From assembly GCF_004339465.1 (NCBI RefSeq), contig NZ_SMFY01000001.1:992001-1056000 (forward strand): a stretch of DNA of 64,000 bases, read 5' to 3'. The position numbers were made by a program, and so were the translations under genes. The notes beneath the pieces were generated by a model, which searched no databases, was not told the origin of the DNA, and saw nothing but the letters and a program-made list of their open reading frames with translations. Positions 43,983 through 52,753 of this stretch are shown piece by piece (within the stretch, counting starts at the first letter, position 1; each line of letters begins with the position of its first letter). Source of the stretch: Ancylobacter aquaticus (lineage in GTDB: Bacteria; Pseudomonadota; Alphaproteobacteria; Rhizobiales; Xanthobacteraceae).

Positions 43983-44098
43983 CATTGTGCTAAAGCATCA
44001 GGCCGTGCCCGCTGCCACGCAGGCGGCAAAGGCTTCCCGGCGCCGGCCTGCACGAACGGGCGCGCCGGGCCGCGACACCACCAATGCGCTCCAGATCA

Positions 44099-45133
44099 TC
44101 AGGCGGCGGCCCGCTCGATGAGCGAGCGGCGCCGCAGGGAGGTCTGGGTGATCGACGGCGGCGCGTAAGCCGCCCCTTCGAGTGGCGCCACATCACAGGC
44201 CGGCGGCACGATAGCGTCGATCCGATCCAGAAGGTCGTCGGTCAACACCACATCGGCGCCGGCAAGCAGGCCATCGAGTTGCTCCATGGTGCGGGGGCCG
44301 ATAATCGCGGCGCTGACGGCGGGATGCGCGACGACGAAGGCCAGCGCCATGTGCATCAGCGAGATGCCGGCGCTTTCGGCCAACGGGATCAACGCCTCGA
44401 CCGCGCCGAGGCTTGCCTCGTCGGACATCGCCTTCGGAAAGAACTTCACGCGCAGCGAGTCGGGCTGCCGTTCTCCCCTCCTGTACCGGCCGGTGAGCAT
44501 GCCCTTCGCCAGCGGGCTCCACGCCATCACGCCCATTCCGTAGCGCTGGCACGTCGGAAGCACCTCGTGCTCTATCGCCCGGTTGAGGATCGAATAGGGC
44601 GGCTGTTCGGTGCGGAAGCGCGCCAGACCGCGACGCTCGGCGGCCCATTGCGCCTCGACGATATCGGAGGCTGGGACGGTCGATGCGCCGAAGGCCCGGA
44701 TTTTGCCCGCCCGCATCAGGTCGGTGAGCACCGAGAGCGTCTCCTCCACGTCGACATCCGGTGACATCCTGTGGATCTGGTAGAGGTCGATATGGTCCGT
44801 CTGCAGGCGCTGCAACGACCCTTCGACCGCGCGCGTGATCCAGCGGCGCGAGCCGCCGCGCTGGTTCGGGTCCTCGCCCATCGGAAGAGCCGCCTTGGTG
44901 GCGAGCACGACGTTGTTTCGTCGCCCTTTCAGCGCCTTGCCGACGATGATCTCGGATTCGCCCTGGCTGTAGGCGTCTGCGGTGTCGATGACGTTGATGC
45001 CGAAGTCGAGGGCCTTGTGGACCATGCTGACGCATGCCTCGTGATCGGCATTGGCCAGCTTCCCGAACATCATCGTGCCCAGGCAATAGGAGCTGACCCT
45101 TATGCCGGTCCGGCCAAGAGGGCGGTACTGCAT
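44099..45133 (-). CDS. Aldo/keto reductase
   Basis: 344 residues, TIM-barrel NADPH-dependent oxidoreductase. Catalytic tetrad: Asp and Tyr in DTADAYSQGESE, Lys in LATKAALPM, His in YQIHRMS. Cofactor contacts are in SPLAKGMLTGRY and IIGPRTMEQLDG. The 'GTMMFG' start and the length put it among bacterial AKRs related to YajO/Tas, which reduce aldehydes and ketones of varied origin. It is divergent from a TetR gene with two operators between them, so it is very likely induced by an electrophile or xenobiotic sensed by that repressor. Confidence 0.92.
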   Translation of the reverse strand: MQYRPLGRTGIRVSSYCLGTMMFGKLANADHEACVSMVHKALDFGINVIDTADAYSQGESEIIVGKALKGRRNNVVLATKAALPMGEDPNQRGGSRRWITRAVEGSLQRLQTDHIDLYQIHRMSPDVDVEETLSVLTDLMRAGKIRAFGASTVPASDIVEAQWAAERRGLARFRTEQPPYSILNRAIEHEVLPTCQRYGMGVMAWSPLAKGMLTGRYRRGERQPDSLRVKFFPKAMSDEASLGAVEALIPLAESAGISLMHMALAFVVAHPAVSAAIIGPRTMEQLDGLLAGADVVLTDDLLDRIDAIVPPACDVAPLEGAAYAPPSITQTSLRRRSLIERAAA

Positions 45134-45186
45134 GTTCGTCTCCGTTCATGAGGTCTGGCAGATGCGGAGAAAGCACGGTAGCTTTC

Positions 45187-45230
45187 AAATGGAACCAGCG
45201 TCCGCTTTATATGGAACACTGTTCCGCTTA
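45187..45230. promoter_or_regulatory. Two tandem palindromic operators for the adjacent TetR regulator
   Basis: Site 2 holds a perfect palindrome GGAACA-C-TGTTCC (45213-45225) inside ATGGAACACTGTTCCGCTTA. Site 1, 22 bases upstream, is ATGGAACCAGCGTCCGCTTTAT (45189-45210), the same frame with one weaker half. Both lie in the 105-base gap between the aldo/keto reductase and tetR genes, the typical place for a TetR repressor controlling both. Confidence 0.65.
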
Positions 45231-45238
45231 TCAAGAGG

Positions 45239-45856
45239 GTGACGCCGTTGACGGAGATGGACGAGGATCGGCCGGGCGCGCCAATCGAACCGGGCCGGCC
45301 GCTGCGGGCCGATGCCCGCCGCAATGTCGACGCCCTCCTGCGGGCTGCCCTGGCGGTGTTCGACAAAGGGGGGGTGGATGTGCCGATGCGGACAATCGCC
45401 GCCGAGGCGGGCGTTGGGGTCGGCACTCTGTATCGGCACTTTCCGCAGCGCTCGGATCTCATCAAGGCGATTATCCAGCGCGAGGTGGATGGCTGTGTCG
45501 AGGCAGCCGTGACGCTGGGCCGAACGCAGCCGCCTGGGGAGGCGCTGGCGTCATGGGTGCAGCGCCTCGTGGACCTCGCCGGCACCAAACGTGGCCTGGG
45601 GCCCGCGCTTCATTCGGGAGACGCGGCGTATCAGGCGCTGCCGAGCTATGTGCTGGGCCAACTCACGCCGGCGCTGCGCGGATTGCTCGATGCGGCGGCG
45701 GCGGCCGGAGACGTTCGTGCCGACGTCGACGCCCGCGAATTGCTGTTGGCCGCCATGCGGCTGGCTGCACCGGCCAGCGATGGCGAGACGGAGCAGGCGC
45801 GCCGCATGGTGGCGCTGCTGGTCGATGGTCTGCGCTTCCGGGCCGGCGCGAGTTGA
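45239..45856 (+). CDS. TetR-family transcriptional regulator
   Basis: 205 residues from a GTG at 45239, or 199 from ATG 45257; a GAGGG lies just before the GTG. The N-terminal helix-turn-helix spans about 25-70: NVDALLRAALAVFDKGG, MRTIAAEAGVGVGTLYRHFPQR, where the last part is the recognition helix. The remainder is a helical ligand pocket and dimer domain with LASWVQRLVDLAGTKRGL, as in the subgroup controlling oxidoreductases. It probably represses itself and the divergent aldo/keto reductase through the two operators upstream. Confidence 0.92.
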   Translation: MTPLTEMDEDRPGAPIEPGRPLRADARRNVDALLRAALAVFDKGGVDVPMRTIAAEAGVGVGTLYRHFPQRSDLIKAIIQREVDGCVEAAVTLGRTQPPGEALASWVQRLVDLAGTKRGLGPALHSGDAAYQALPSYVLGQLTPALRGLLDAAAAAGDVRADVDARELLLAAMRLAAPASDGETEQARRMVALLVDGLRFRAGAS

Positions 45857-45872
45857 TCGGCGGGTCCGAGCT

Positions 45873-45896
45873 TATCAGATGGGTTCAATCGGATCG
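45873..45896. repeat. Dispersed intergenic repeat, short copy
   Basis: TATCAGATGGGTTCAATCGGATCG shares CAGAT-N(G)GTTCA-ATC and GGATCG with 53911-53933. It lies between the convergent tetR and lysR genes, where it could help to end both transcripts. Confidence 0.5.
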
Positions 45897-45904
45897 CGCG
45901 TTCT

Positions 45905-46834
45905 CTAGTGAGCGGCGGCGACCTCCGGCTCCACCATGCATTCCCGGACAAAGCCCTGCAGCCACTCGCGGAGCGCCGCGATGGCCGGGTCGTTCCATCG
46001 ACGGGCCGGTGCGATGAAATAGTAGGCGCCCAGCCGGACATCGGCCGGGCACACCTCCATCAGCTCGCCGGAGGCGAGCATCTCGCCGGCCATGAGATCG
46101 CTCACCAGAGCCACGCCTTGCCCCAGCCGTGCCGCTTCCACGGCGAGATGCCCGTGCCACAGCTTGGGCCCCTTCAGCGGGGGAACGTTGTCGACGCCGG
46201 CATGCTCCAGCCAGTTTTCCCATTGCCGCGTCGAACGCTCGTGGAGGAGCGGCAGCTTCACCAGATCGCCCGCCATGCGCAGGTGCGGATGCGCCGCGCT
46301 GAACGGCGGGCTCGCAACCGCGAGAATGCGGGGCCGATAGACGATTTCCCCGCGCAGGTCCGGCGGAAAATTGGGGTATTCGAGGTAGTTTATCTCGGCG
46401 TCGACCTCCCCCTGGCTGAAGTCCGGTCGTGCGGAAATCGGCTGGAGGATGATCTCGCGCCCGCCAAGGAAGCGCTCGATTTCCGGCAGTCGCGCCAGCA
46501 GCCGTCGCGACGCGAGCCCCGCCATGCAACAGATGTGGAGCGCATCGCTGCTGCCTCCCCATAACTCGCCGGTGGCGCTGGCGATCAAATCCAGCGCGCG
46601 GCTGAGGTGCCCGGCGTAGCGCTTGCCCTCTCGGGTGAGGCTGAGGCCGCGACCGGATTTCTGGACCAGCTTCACGCCTATGGCCGATTCCAGGTTCTGG
46701 ATATGACGCGAGACCACCGTGTGCGACACGGAGAGTTCGTCCGCGGCGGCCCTCACCGTTCCAGTCCGGCCAAATGTCTCAAATGCACGTAATGCCAGAA
46801 GAGGCGGCAGGCGCCGGCGGAAGGTTTGAGACAT
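45905..46834 (-). CDS. LysR-family transcriptional regulator (GcvA/TrpI-like)
   Basis: 309 residues from ATG 46834, with GGAG 9 bases upstream; the longer frame to 46918 lacks a ribosome site. The helix-turn-helix (about 5-65) has LLALRAFETFGRTGTVRAAA and SHTVVSRHIQNLESAIGVKLVQ. The first motif is typical of the GcvA-like branch. The effector domain shows SQGEVDAEINYLEYP and LGQGVALVSDLMAGEML. It is divergent from the thiolase-like operon and so likely controls it; a perfect inverted repeat lies 18 bases upstream of its start. Confidence 0.92.
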   Translation of the reverse strand: MSQTFRRRLPPLLALRAFETFGRTGTVRAAADELSVSHTVVSRHIQNLESAIGVKLVQKSGRGLSLTREGKRYAGHLSRALDLIASATGELWGGSSDALHICCMAGLASRRLLARLPEIERFLGGREIILQPISARPDFSQGEVDAEINYLEYPNFPPDLRGEIVYRPRILAVASPPFSAAHPHLRMAGDLVKLPLLHERSTRQWENWLEHAGVDNVPPLKGPKLWHGHLAVEAARLGQGVALVSDLMAGEMLASGELMEVCPADVRLGAYYFIAPARRWNDPAIAALREWLQGFVRECMVEPEVAAAH

Positions 46835-46851
46835 CGAGAGTAACTCCTGCG

Positions 46852-46875
46852 ACGGTGAACCATGGCGTTCACCGT
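46852..46875. promoter_or_regulatory. 9-bp perfect inverted repeat (LysR operator candidate)
   Basis: ACGGTGAAC (46852-46860) and GTTCACCGT (46867-46875) flank CATGGC in the gap between the divergent lysR gene and the thiolase-like operon. A second, weaker inverted repeat, CGCATCT/AGATGCG (46897-46903 and 46928-46934), lies downstream. Position and symmetry suit a recognition and activation site pair. Confidence 0.5.
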
Positions 46876-47022
46876 TAGCCCGAGGCGTAGATGACGCGCA
46901 TCTATCGGCGCTCGTCAAGCAGCTGACAGATGCGCCCGATGCACCAATGCACAGGCTTCAAACTGCTTGTCGGAGGGTCGAAACGACATAGGCTCGATGG
47001 CAGGACAGATGGGAAATCTCGC

Positions 47023-48189
47023 GTGGCCAGCATTTCGGGCAAAGCCTCAATCGTCGGCGCATATGAGTCGCCACGCCGACAGGCGCCGCGCCTTCACCCC
47101 TTTGCACTCCAGATGGAATGCATCGCCGGGGCGTTGGACGACGCCGGCATCGCCCTCTCGGAGGTGGACGGGCTCTGCGTGGCCGCCAGCGACTGGGCGG
47201 AAGGCGGCGGGGTCAGCAGCCTCACGGAGTTTGCCGAATATGCCGGCATCACCCCGACCTTTTTCGACAGCACCGATGTCGGCGGCTGCTCCTACATCGT
47301 CCATGCCGGCCATGCGGCGGCGGCAATCGCGACAGGCCTCGCGGAAGTGGTGGTCATCAGCTACGCGGCGTGCCCGCGCTGGTGGCCGCTCGACACGCCG
47401 TCCTTCGATCCCTTCGTGCTGCCGGCGGGCCCGGGCCAGTTTGAGCTTCCCTACGGCCCGACCCTGATCTCGGCCTATGCCCTGTTCGCCCAGCGCCACA
47501 TGGCGCTTTACGGCACGACCTCCGAGCAGCTTGCCAGGGTCGCCGTCACCTTCCGCGAGCATGCGGCCAACAATCCCCACGCACGCTTCACCGCGCCGAT
47601 CACCATCGATGACGTGCTGGCCTCCACGCCGATTGCCTCCCCCCTGCGCAAGCTCGATTGCTGCGTCGTCACCGATGGCGGTGGCGCCATCGTGATGACC
47701 AGCGCGGAGCGCGCGAAGGATTGCCGCCGCCGCCCGGTTCATCTCGCCGGCTTCGGAAGCGCGGCGGCCCGCACCCAGATCAGCCAGATCGCGCTCGACC
47801 TTTCGACGCCGGCGGCGATCTCGGGGCCCCGCGCCTTTGCCATGGCCGGCATCGGGCACGACGATATCGACGTCGCGCAGATCTATGACGCTTTCACCAT
47901 CACGCCGATGCTCGCGCTGGAGGATCTTGGCTTCTGCGGGCGCGGCGAAAGCGGCGGCTTCGTCGACGACGGGCATCTGACGCTGGGCGGGCGCCTCCCG
48001 ACCAATACCGACGGTGGCGGCCTGTCCTCGAACCATCCCGGCAAGCGCGGCATCTTCACACTCATCGAAGGGGTGCGGCAGCTGCGCGGGGAGGGGCCGG
48101 GGCTCCAGATTCCCGATGCCGAGGTGGCTCTCGTCCATGGGCTGGGGGGCACATTCTGCGCCGCAGCTACCGCCATTCTCACCGTTTGA
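47023..48189 (+). CDS. Thiolase-like (SCP-x/Ltp type) protein
   Basis: 388 residues from GTG 47023, behind GGGAAA; a longer frame to 46930 overlaps regulatory DNA. The family's landmarks are present: GGCSYIVHAGHAAAAIATG, where the Cys may be the nucleophile, VVVISYAACPRW, AEVAQIYDAF-like VAQIYDAFTIT, NTDGGGLSSNHPG with the active-site His, and VHGLGGTFCAAATAIL. Members either split beta-ketoacyl-CoA or, when paired with a DUF35 protein as in steroid side-chain degradation (Ltp2 with ChsH2), perform retro-aldol cleavage. The next gene encodes a DUF35 protein, so the second role is attractive here. Substrate unknown. Confidence 0.85.
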   Translation: MASISGKASIVGAYESPRRQAPRLHPFALQMECIAGALDDAGIALSEVDGLCVAASDWAEGGGVSSLTEFAEYAGITPTFFDSTDVGGCSYIVHAGHAAAAIATGLAEVVVISYAACPRWWPLDTPSFDPFVLPAGPGQFELPYGPTLISAYALFAQRHMALYGTTSEQLARVAVTFREHAANNPHARFTAPITIDDVLASTPIASPLRKLDCCVVTDGGGAIVMTSAERAKDCRRRPVHLAGFGSAAARTQISQIALDLSTPAAISGPRAFAMAGIGHDDIDVAQIYDAFTITPMLALEDLGFCGRGESGGFVDDGHLTLGGRLPTNTDGGGLSSNHPGKRGIFTLIEGVRQLRGEGPGLQIPDAEVALVHGLGGTFCAAATAILTV

Positions 48190-48199
48190 GGCTGCAGCC

Positions 48200-48604
48200 A
48201 TGACGAAGGGCATGCCACCCGTGACCGACGTGACGTCCGATCCCTTCTGGGAAGGCGCGCGCGCGGGACGGCTGATGATCCAGCGCTGTCCCGTCACCGG
48301 CATGCATCAATGGTATCCGCGCGCCCATTCCATCCATTCGCCCGGCGCGTCGCCGGAATGGGTCGAGGCGAGCGGGCAGGGTACCATCTTCTCGTTCACC
48401 ACGATCCAGCGCGGCATGAGCGCGTTCGAGACGCCCTATACCTGCGTGCTGGTGATGCTCGACGAGGGCGTGCTGGTGCTGTCGCGGCTGGAGGCGGAGC
48501 CCGGCGCCGATATCCGCGTGGGAATGCCGGTCGAGGCCTTCTTCGGCGAGGTGCAAGGCACGCCTGACCTCCCGCTGTTCCGTATCAAGGGGGACCGTTC
48601 ATGA
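48200..48604 (+). CDS. DUF35 (OB-fold, degenerate rubredoxin-like zinc ribbon) protein
   Basis: 134 residues. SDPFWEGARAGRLMIQRCP and the OB-fold part with GQGTIFSFTTIQRGM, ETPYTCVLVMLDEGV and GMPVEAFFGEV are as in acyl-CoA-associated DUF35 proteins. Normal members carry two CxxC pairs in the N-terminal ribbon. Here only RCP remains, followed by VTGMHQWYPRAHS, so a zinc site is unlikely. DUF35 proteins bind to thiolase-like partners and help hold acyl-CoA, or form the aldolase active unit. The gene starts 10 bases after the thiolase-like stop and its own stop overlaps the MaoC gene. Confidence 0.82.
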   Translation: MTKGMPPVTDVTSDPFWEGARAGRLMIQRCPVTGMHQWYPRAHSIHSPGASPEWVEASGQGTIFSFTTIQRGMSAFETPYTCVLVMLDEGVLVLSRLEAEPGADIRVGMPVEAFFGEVQGTPDLPLFRIKGDRS

Positions 48605-49053
48605 GCGTTGCCTTCGCCGCCATCGCGGTCGGCCAGCAGCTGAAATCGGCCCGCGTGACGATCACCGAGGCGCATATCGTCCAGTTCGCCGGGCTGACGG
48701 GCGACTTCAACCCGCTGCACATGGATGCCGAGTTCGCCGCCGCGCACGGCTTCGGCAAGCGGGTTGCCCACGGCATGCTCGGCCATGCGTTGAGCACGGG
48801 ACTGCGCTCGCCGATCGACGACTGGGCGATCGAGGCGTTTCTGGAAACCCGGCGCCGCTTCGTGGCCCCCATTTTCGTCGGTGACACGCTGCATTACGAG
48901 GCCAGCGTGCTGGAGACGCGCCCGAGCCGGTCGCGACCGGGCGTCGGCATTGTTCGCGTCGCTCTGACGCTGAAGAACCAGAACGGCGAGGCGCTTCAAG
49001 AAGGCGAAGACGTCTTCCTCATCGGGCCCGGCGAGCAGGAGGAGGCGTCGTGA
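48601..49053 (+). CDS. MaoC-like (R)-specific enoyl-CoA hydratase
   Basis: 150 residues, hot-dog fold. The catalytic stretch FAGLTGDFNPLHMDAEFAA carries the Asp-His pair, followed by VAHGMLGHALSTGL. PIFVGDTLHYEASVLE is the usual second strand pair. It adds water to a trans-2-enoyl-CoA, giving a 3-hydroxyacyl-CoA, or acts on a related acyl-CoA. Overlaps on both sides (ATGA with DUF35, GTGA with the dehydrogenase) show that it belongs to the pathway. Hydration followed by retro-aldol cleavage by the thiolase/DUF35 pair would be a coherent chain-shortening step. Confidence 0.9.
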   Translation: MSVAFAAIAVGQQLKSARVTITEAHIVQFAGLTGDFNPLHMDAEFAAAHGFGKRVAHGMLGHALSTGLRSPIDDWAIEAFLETRRRFVAPIFVGDTLHYEASVLETRPSRSRPGVGIVRVALTLKNQNGEALQEGEDVFLIGPGEQEEAS

Positions 49054-49805
49054 CATCGCTGCGTCTGGAAGGTCATGTCGCGCTGGTGACGGGTGGCGCG
49101 GGGGGCATCGGCAGCGCGATCTGCGAACGCCTCGCGGCCGAGGGGGCGCAGGTCGTTGTCGCCGATCTCGTGCTCGATCAGGCTGTCGCCTGTGCCGAGC
49201 GTCTCGCGGGGCAGGGGCATGCGGCCTGCGCGCTGGCGCTCGACGTCGCCAGCCGCGCGAGCTGGGACAGCGCGATTGCCGCGCTGCCGCCGAAATTCGC
49301 AGGCGTGGATATCGTGGCAAATGTCGCCGGCATCGTGCGGGACCGCTCCCTGCCGAAGATGACCGACGATGAATGGACCCAGGTTATCGACATCAGCCTT
49401 CGCGGCACCTGGCTTGGCTGCCAGGCGGCTTTCTCGCTTGTCGGCAAGAGGGGCTGGGGACGCATCATCAACACGTCCTCGACCGCCATTTTTGGCGCGT
49501 TCGGCCAGTCAAATTACGCCGCCGCCAAGGCCGGCATTGTTGGCCTGACGCGGACGGTGGCGCTGGAAGGTGCGCGGCGCGGCATCCTCGCCAACGCCAT
49601 CGCTCCCGGCATCGTCGAAACCGCGATCCTCAAGGACGTGCCGCAGGATCTCCGCGACAGCTGGATCGCGAAGATGCCGCTGGGGCGGACCGCTCGGCCT
49701 TCCGAGATCGCTTCCGTGGCGGCCTTTCTCGCCTCCGATGACGCCAGCTATGTCACCGGACAGGTGATCGTCGTCGATGGTGGCGCGACCACAGGGGATT
49801 ACTAA
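49050..49805 (+). CDS. FabG-like short-chain dehydrogenase
   Basis: 251 residues from a GTG overlapping the MaoC stop. Cofactor motif TGGAGGIG at residues 14-21, an Asp after strand 2 (VVADLVLD) that suggests NAD(H) preference, NVAGIVRD, catalytic serine in INTSSTA, and NYAAAKAG with Tyr/Lys. C-terminal GQVIVVDGG is standard. Expected to oxidise a 3-hydroxyacyl-CoA to the ketoacyl-CoA or interconvert a related alcohol. It ends the enzyme block; the importer binding-protein gene begins 47 bases later. Confidence 0.9.
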   Translation: MTSLRLEGHVALVTGGAGGIGSAICERLAAEGAQVVVADLVLDQAVACAERLAGQGHAACALALDVASRASWDSAIAALPPKFAGVDIVANVAGIVRDRSLPKMTDDEWTQVIDISLRGTWLGCQAAFSLVGKRGWGRIINTSSTAIFGAFGQSNYAAAKAGIVGLTRTVALEGARRGILANAIAPGIVETAILKDVPQDLRDSWIAKMPLGRTARPSEIASVAAFLASDDASYVTGQVIVVDGGATTGDY

Positions 49806-49852
49806 CCGCCTTCCAGAGACGCTTGGTTCATAACAATGAGGGGAACCGACTG

Positions 49853-50884
49853 ATGGCAGCTTTTAGCAGACGACACGTGTTGATGGGCGGGGCCGCCGGC
49901 CTGGCCGCCTCGGCGCTCCGCATCACTCCCGTGAGCGCGGCGGACGACGAGCTTTATGCGGCGGCGAAGAAGGAAGGCGCCCTCAATCTGTACTGGGGCT
50001 CCTACGAGCAGAAGACCATCGAGGAAATCCGCGATGCCTTCAAGGCGAAGTACCCGGGCATCGAGGTAAGCCTGCTGCGCCAGGCGTCGCAGACCATCTT
50101 CACGCGCCTTCGCCTCGAAATCCAGAATGACGCCGTGCAGTGCGACTCGATCGGCACGACCAACCTTCTCCACTACAAGGACCTGCAGAAGATTGGCGCC
50201 ATCCAGCCGTTCAAGCCGAGCAACATCGACATGGTGCCGGAGGCGTTTCGCGGCATCGACCCCGAGAACACCTATCATGTCGGCGCTATCAGCCTGACCA
50301 CGATCAACCAGTCGACCTCGGTCACCGCCCCGCCGGCATCCTGGACCGCGCTGCTCGACGCGCCATGGGCCAACCAGATCACCACCGGCAGCCCGGCCTT
50401 CTCCGGCGATGTGGCGAGCTGGGTCGTCGCCATCCGCAAGAAGTACGGCGACGATTTCCTCCGCGCCTTCGCCAAGCAGAAGCCGAAAGTCGGCCAGTCG
50501 AATGTCGATACGGTGACCGACATTCTCTCCGGCGAGCGCAAGGTGGGCTCCGCCGCGCCGTTCAGCTACTCTCTGACCCAGCAGGCGGCCGGCAACCCGA
50601 TCGGCGTCACGGTTCCCTCCGACGACGCGATCCTCAATCTCGGCCTGACCGCGGTTCCCACCAAGGCGCCGCACCCCAATGCCGGCAAGCTCTTCACCGA
50701 TTTCCTGTATTCGGTGGAAGTGTCGAACATCCTCGCGAAGAATTTCTGGCCGACCCTGCGCACTGATGTTCCCTGGGCCGAGGGGCGCACGCTCGAATCG
50801 ATCAAGTGGTACCGCAACCCCGTGGACAATCTGTCCGCAGAGGTGGCGGAAGGCATTGCCAAGTGGAAGGAAATCATCGGCTGA
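49853..50884 (+). CDS. ABC transporter substrate-binding protein, ferric/AfuA (family 1-like) type with Tat-like signal
   Basis: 343 residues; GAGGGGAA precedes the ATG. SRRHVLMGGAAG at residues 5-16 resembles a twin-arginine motif and cleavage is likely after VSAA. The mature fold fits FbpA/AfuA and related binding proteins: GALNLYWGSYEQKTIEEI, FKAKYPGIEVSLLRQ, TVTDILSGERKVG, PHPNAGKLFTDFLYS. Members bind Fe(III) or, as often shown, organic acids and phosphonates. The iron-binding tyrosine pair typical of FbpA is not evident. The gene's place next to CoA-pathway enzymes makes an organic acid ligand more likely; this is inference. Confidence 0.88.
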   Translation: MAAFSRRHVLMGGAAGLAASALRITPVSAADDELYAAAKKEGALNLYWGSYEQKTIEEIRDAFKAKYPGIEVSLLRQASQTIFTRLRLEIQNDAVQCDSIGTTNLLHYKDLQKIGAIQPFKPSNIDMVPEAFRGIDPENTYHVGAISLTTINQSTSVTAPPASWTALLDAPWANQITTGSPAFSGDVASWVVAIRKKYGDDFLRAFAKQKPKVGQSNVDTVTDILSGERKVGSAAPFSYSLTQQAAGNPIGVTVPSDDAILNLGLTAVPTKAPHPNAGKLFTDFLYSVEVSNILAKNFWPTLRTDVPWAEGRTLESIKWYRNPVDNLSAEVAEGIAKWKEIIG

Positions 50885-50901
50885 CATTTCCGGCCGGTTC
50901 T

Positions 50902-50933
50902 GCCGCTCCGGAGTCCTCGCGGCCCGGAGCGGC
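50902..50933 (+). promoter_or_regulatory. Intra-operon hairpin after the binding-protein gene
   Basis: GCCGCTCCGG (50902-50911) and CCGGAGCGGC (50924-50933) form a perfect 10-bp stem with a 12-base loop, 17 bases after the stop and 65 bases before the permease gene. No T run follows. It may raise the level of binding-protein message relative to the permease. Confidence 0.5.
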
Positions 50934-50998
50934 TCCACCTCGCATCGGCGGATGATGCGGCGGTATCCTGCCCTTTTGATCAAACCGGAAGTGTACCC

Positions 50999-52753
50999 AT
51001 GGCCTCATCACCCCCGATGAGTGCGGCGCGTTCCGCCTCGGTCGGCTATCGGCGCCATCATGCGTTCCGGTTGGTCGTGCTTGTCATCCTGCTGGCGGTG
51101 CTGGCGCTGCTGATCGTCCAGCCGCTCGGCTGGATCGTGTTCAACAGTTTTCACGACGATGACACGGGCCGGTGGACCCTGCGCAACTACGCGCAGATCT
51201 TCGCCTCCACGTCGCTCTGGGCGCCGCTGTTCAACTCGCTGCTGCTGGCGACGGCGGTCGCGGTCATCTCGACCCTGCTGGGTGTGCCGCTGGCATGGCT
51301 GGTCGCCCGCACCGACATGCCGATGCGCGGGTTCATCCGCCTCTTCACCATGGCGGCTTTCGTCACGCCCTCCTTCATCGGCGCTCTCGGCTGGATCCTG
51401 CTCGCCGCGCCCAATTCGGGCTGGCTCAATGTCGGCTGGCGGGCCCTCAGCGGCGCCGATTGGCCGCTTCTGAACATCTATTCGATGACGGGCACCATCT
51501 TCGTCTGCTCGATCTACACCGTGCCCTACACCTTCACCCTGGTGTCCAGCGCGCTGGAGGAAATGCCGGTCGAGTTGGAAGACGCGGCCACGACGCTGGG
51601 CTCCGGCGTCCTAAAGACGATGTTTTCGGTTACCATTCCGCTGGTCATGCCGGCGGTGCTGGTGGGCTTCATCCTCTCCTTCATTCAGGGCATGACGCTG
51701 TTCGGCGTGCCGGCCTTTCTGCTGACGCCAAGCGGCACGCTCGTGGTCACAACGAAGCTGGCGGAGTTCTACCAGCTCTTCCCGCCCGCGCTGTACATGT
51801 CGGCCGCCTATTGCATGCCGCTGATCGCCATCACCGGCATGCTGTTCTATGCGAGACGCCGCATTCTCGGCCGGCGCCAGTTCACGACCGTGGGCGGCAA
51901 AGGGCGTGCCGGCCGGAAAATCCGGCTGAAGGGTTGGCGCTTGGTCGCGCTGGTGTTTGCGTTGTTCGTACCGGTCACGGCGGTCGTGTTGCCTTATGTC
52001 GCGATCGTGCTGGTGTCGCTGAGTCGGGCATGGGGGCTTGGGCCCGTGCCCTCCAACCTCACGCTGCACTGGTATCGCTGGGCGATCTTCGAGAATGCCG
52101 AAACCCAGCGCGCCATCGTCAACAGCCTGGTCTATGCCGGTATCGCCGCAAGCTTCTGCATGGTGATCGGCATTCTGGTCGCCTACATCGTCGAGCGGAA
52201 GCTGCTGCGCGGCGCCGGCCTGCTCGCCGCGCTCGTCACCATACCGATCATCATTCCCGGCATCGTGCTGTCGGTCGGCTTCTTCTCCGCCTATACGCGG
52301 CAGCCGCTGAACCTCTACGGCACGGCCATGCTGATCATTGCCGCCTTCGTGGCGACATTCCTGCCGATTGCCTATTCGCAGGCCGGCTCGATCCTCAAGG
52401 GCATCAGTCCGGATCTCGAACGCGCGGCGCGCAGCGTCGGTGCCAGCGAGGCCCGCACCTTCGCCTCCATAACGGCGCCGCTGATGCGCGGCGGGCTCGT
52501 CGCCGGCTGGCTGCTGGTGTTCATCCCGATCATGCGGGAATTGTCGGTGGCGATATTTCTCGTCTCGCCCCGAACCAACGTCATGACGACCCTGATCTAC
52601 AACTACAAGGACGGCGGCAATTACGAAGCGGTCTGCGCCGCCAGCGCCCTGCTTCTGTTCGCCACGCTCATTGTCGTCCTCCTCGCGCGTTTCGTCACCG
52701 AGGGCGCCGCCTATCGCCGCCGCAACGCGGCCAGCTTGGGAGCTGCCCCATGA
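50999..52753 (+). CDS. ABC transporter permease, duplicated (FbpB/AfuB type)
   Basis: 584 residues with two homologous permease halves of about six membrane segments each. The coupling loops are LEEMPVELEDAATTLGSGVL in the first half and ISPDLERAARSVGASEARTF in the second, both with the conserved Glu-x-Ala-Ala pattern and Gly. The first helix region is LVVLVILLAVLALLIVQPLGW. One chain therefore supplies the whole membrane channel, as in ferric and thiamine importers. No strong ribosome site precedes the ATG at 50999. The stop overlaps the ATPase start. Confidence 0.93.
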   Translation: MASSPPMSAARSASVGYRRHHAFRLVVLVILLAVLALLIVQPLGWIVFNSFHDDDTGRWTLRNYAQIFASTSLWAPLFNSLLLATAVAVISTLLGVPLAWLVARTDMPMRGFIRLFTMAAFVTPSFIGALGWILLAAPNSGWLNVGWRALSGADWPLLNIYSMTGTIFVCSIYTVPYTFTLVSSALEEMPVELEDAATTLGSGVLKTMFSVTIPLVMPAVLVGFILSFIQGMTLFGVPAFLLTPSGTLVVTTKLAEFYQLFPPALYMSAAYCMPLIAITGMLFYARRRILGRRQFTTVGGKGRAGRKIRLKGWRLVALVFALFVPVTAVVLPYVAIVLVSLSRAWGLGPVPSNLTLHWYRWAIFENAETQRAIVNSLVYAGIAASFCMVIGILVAYIVERKLLRGAGLLAALVTIPIIIPGIVLSVGFFSAYTRQPLNLYGTAMLIIAAFVATFLPIAYSQAGSILKGISPDLERAARSVGASEARTFASITAPLMRGGLVAGWLLVFIPIMRELSVAIFLVSPRTNVMTTLIYNYKDGGNYEAVCAASALLLFATLIVVLLARFVTEGAAYRRRNAASLGAAP

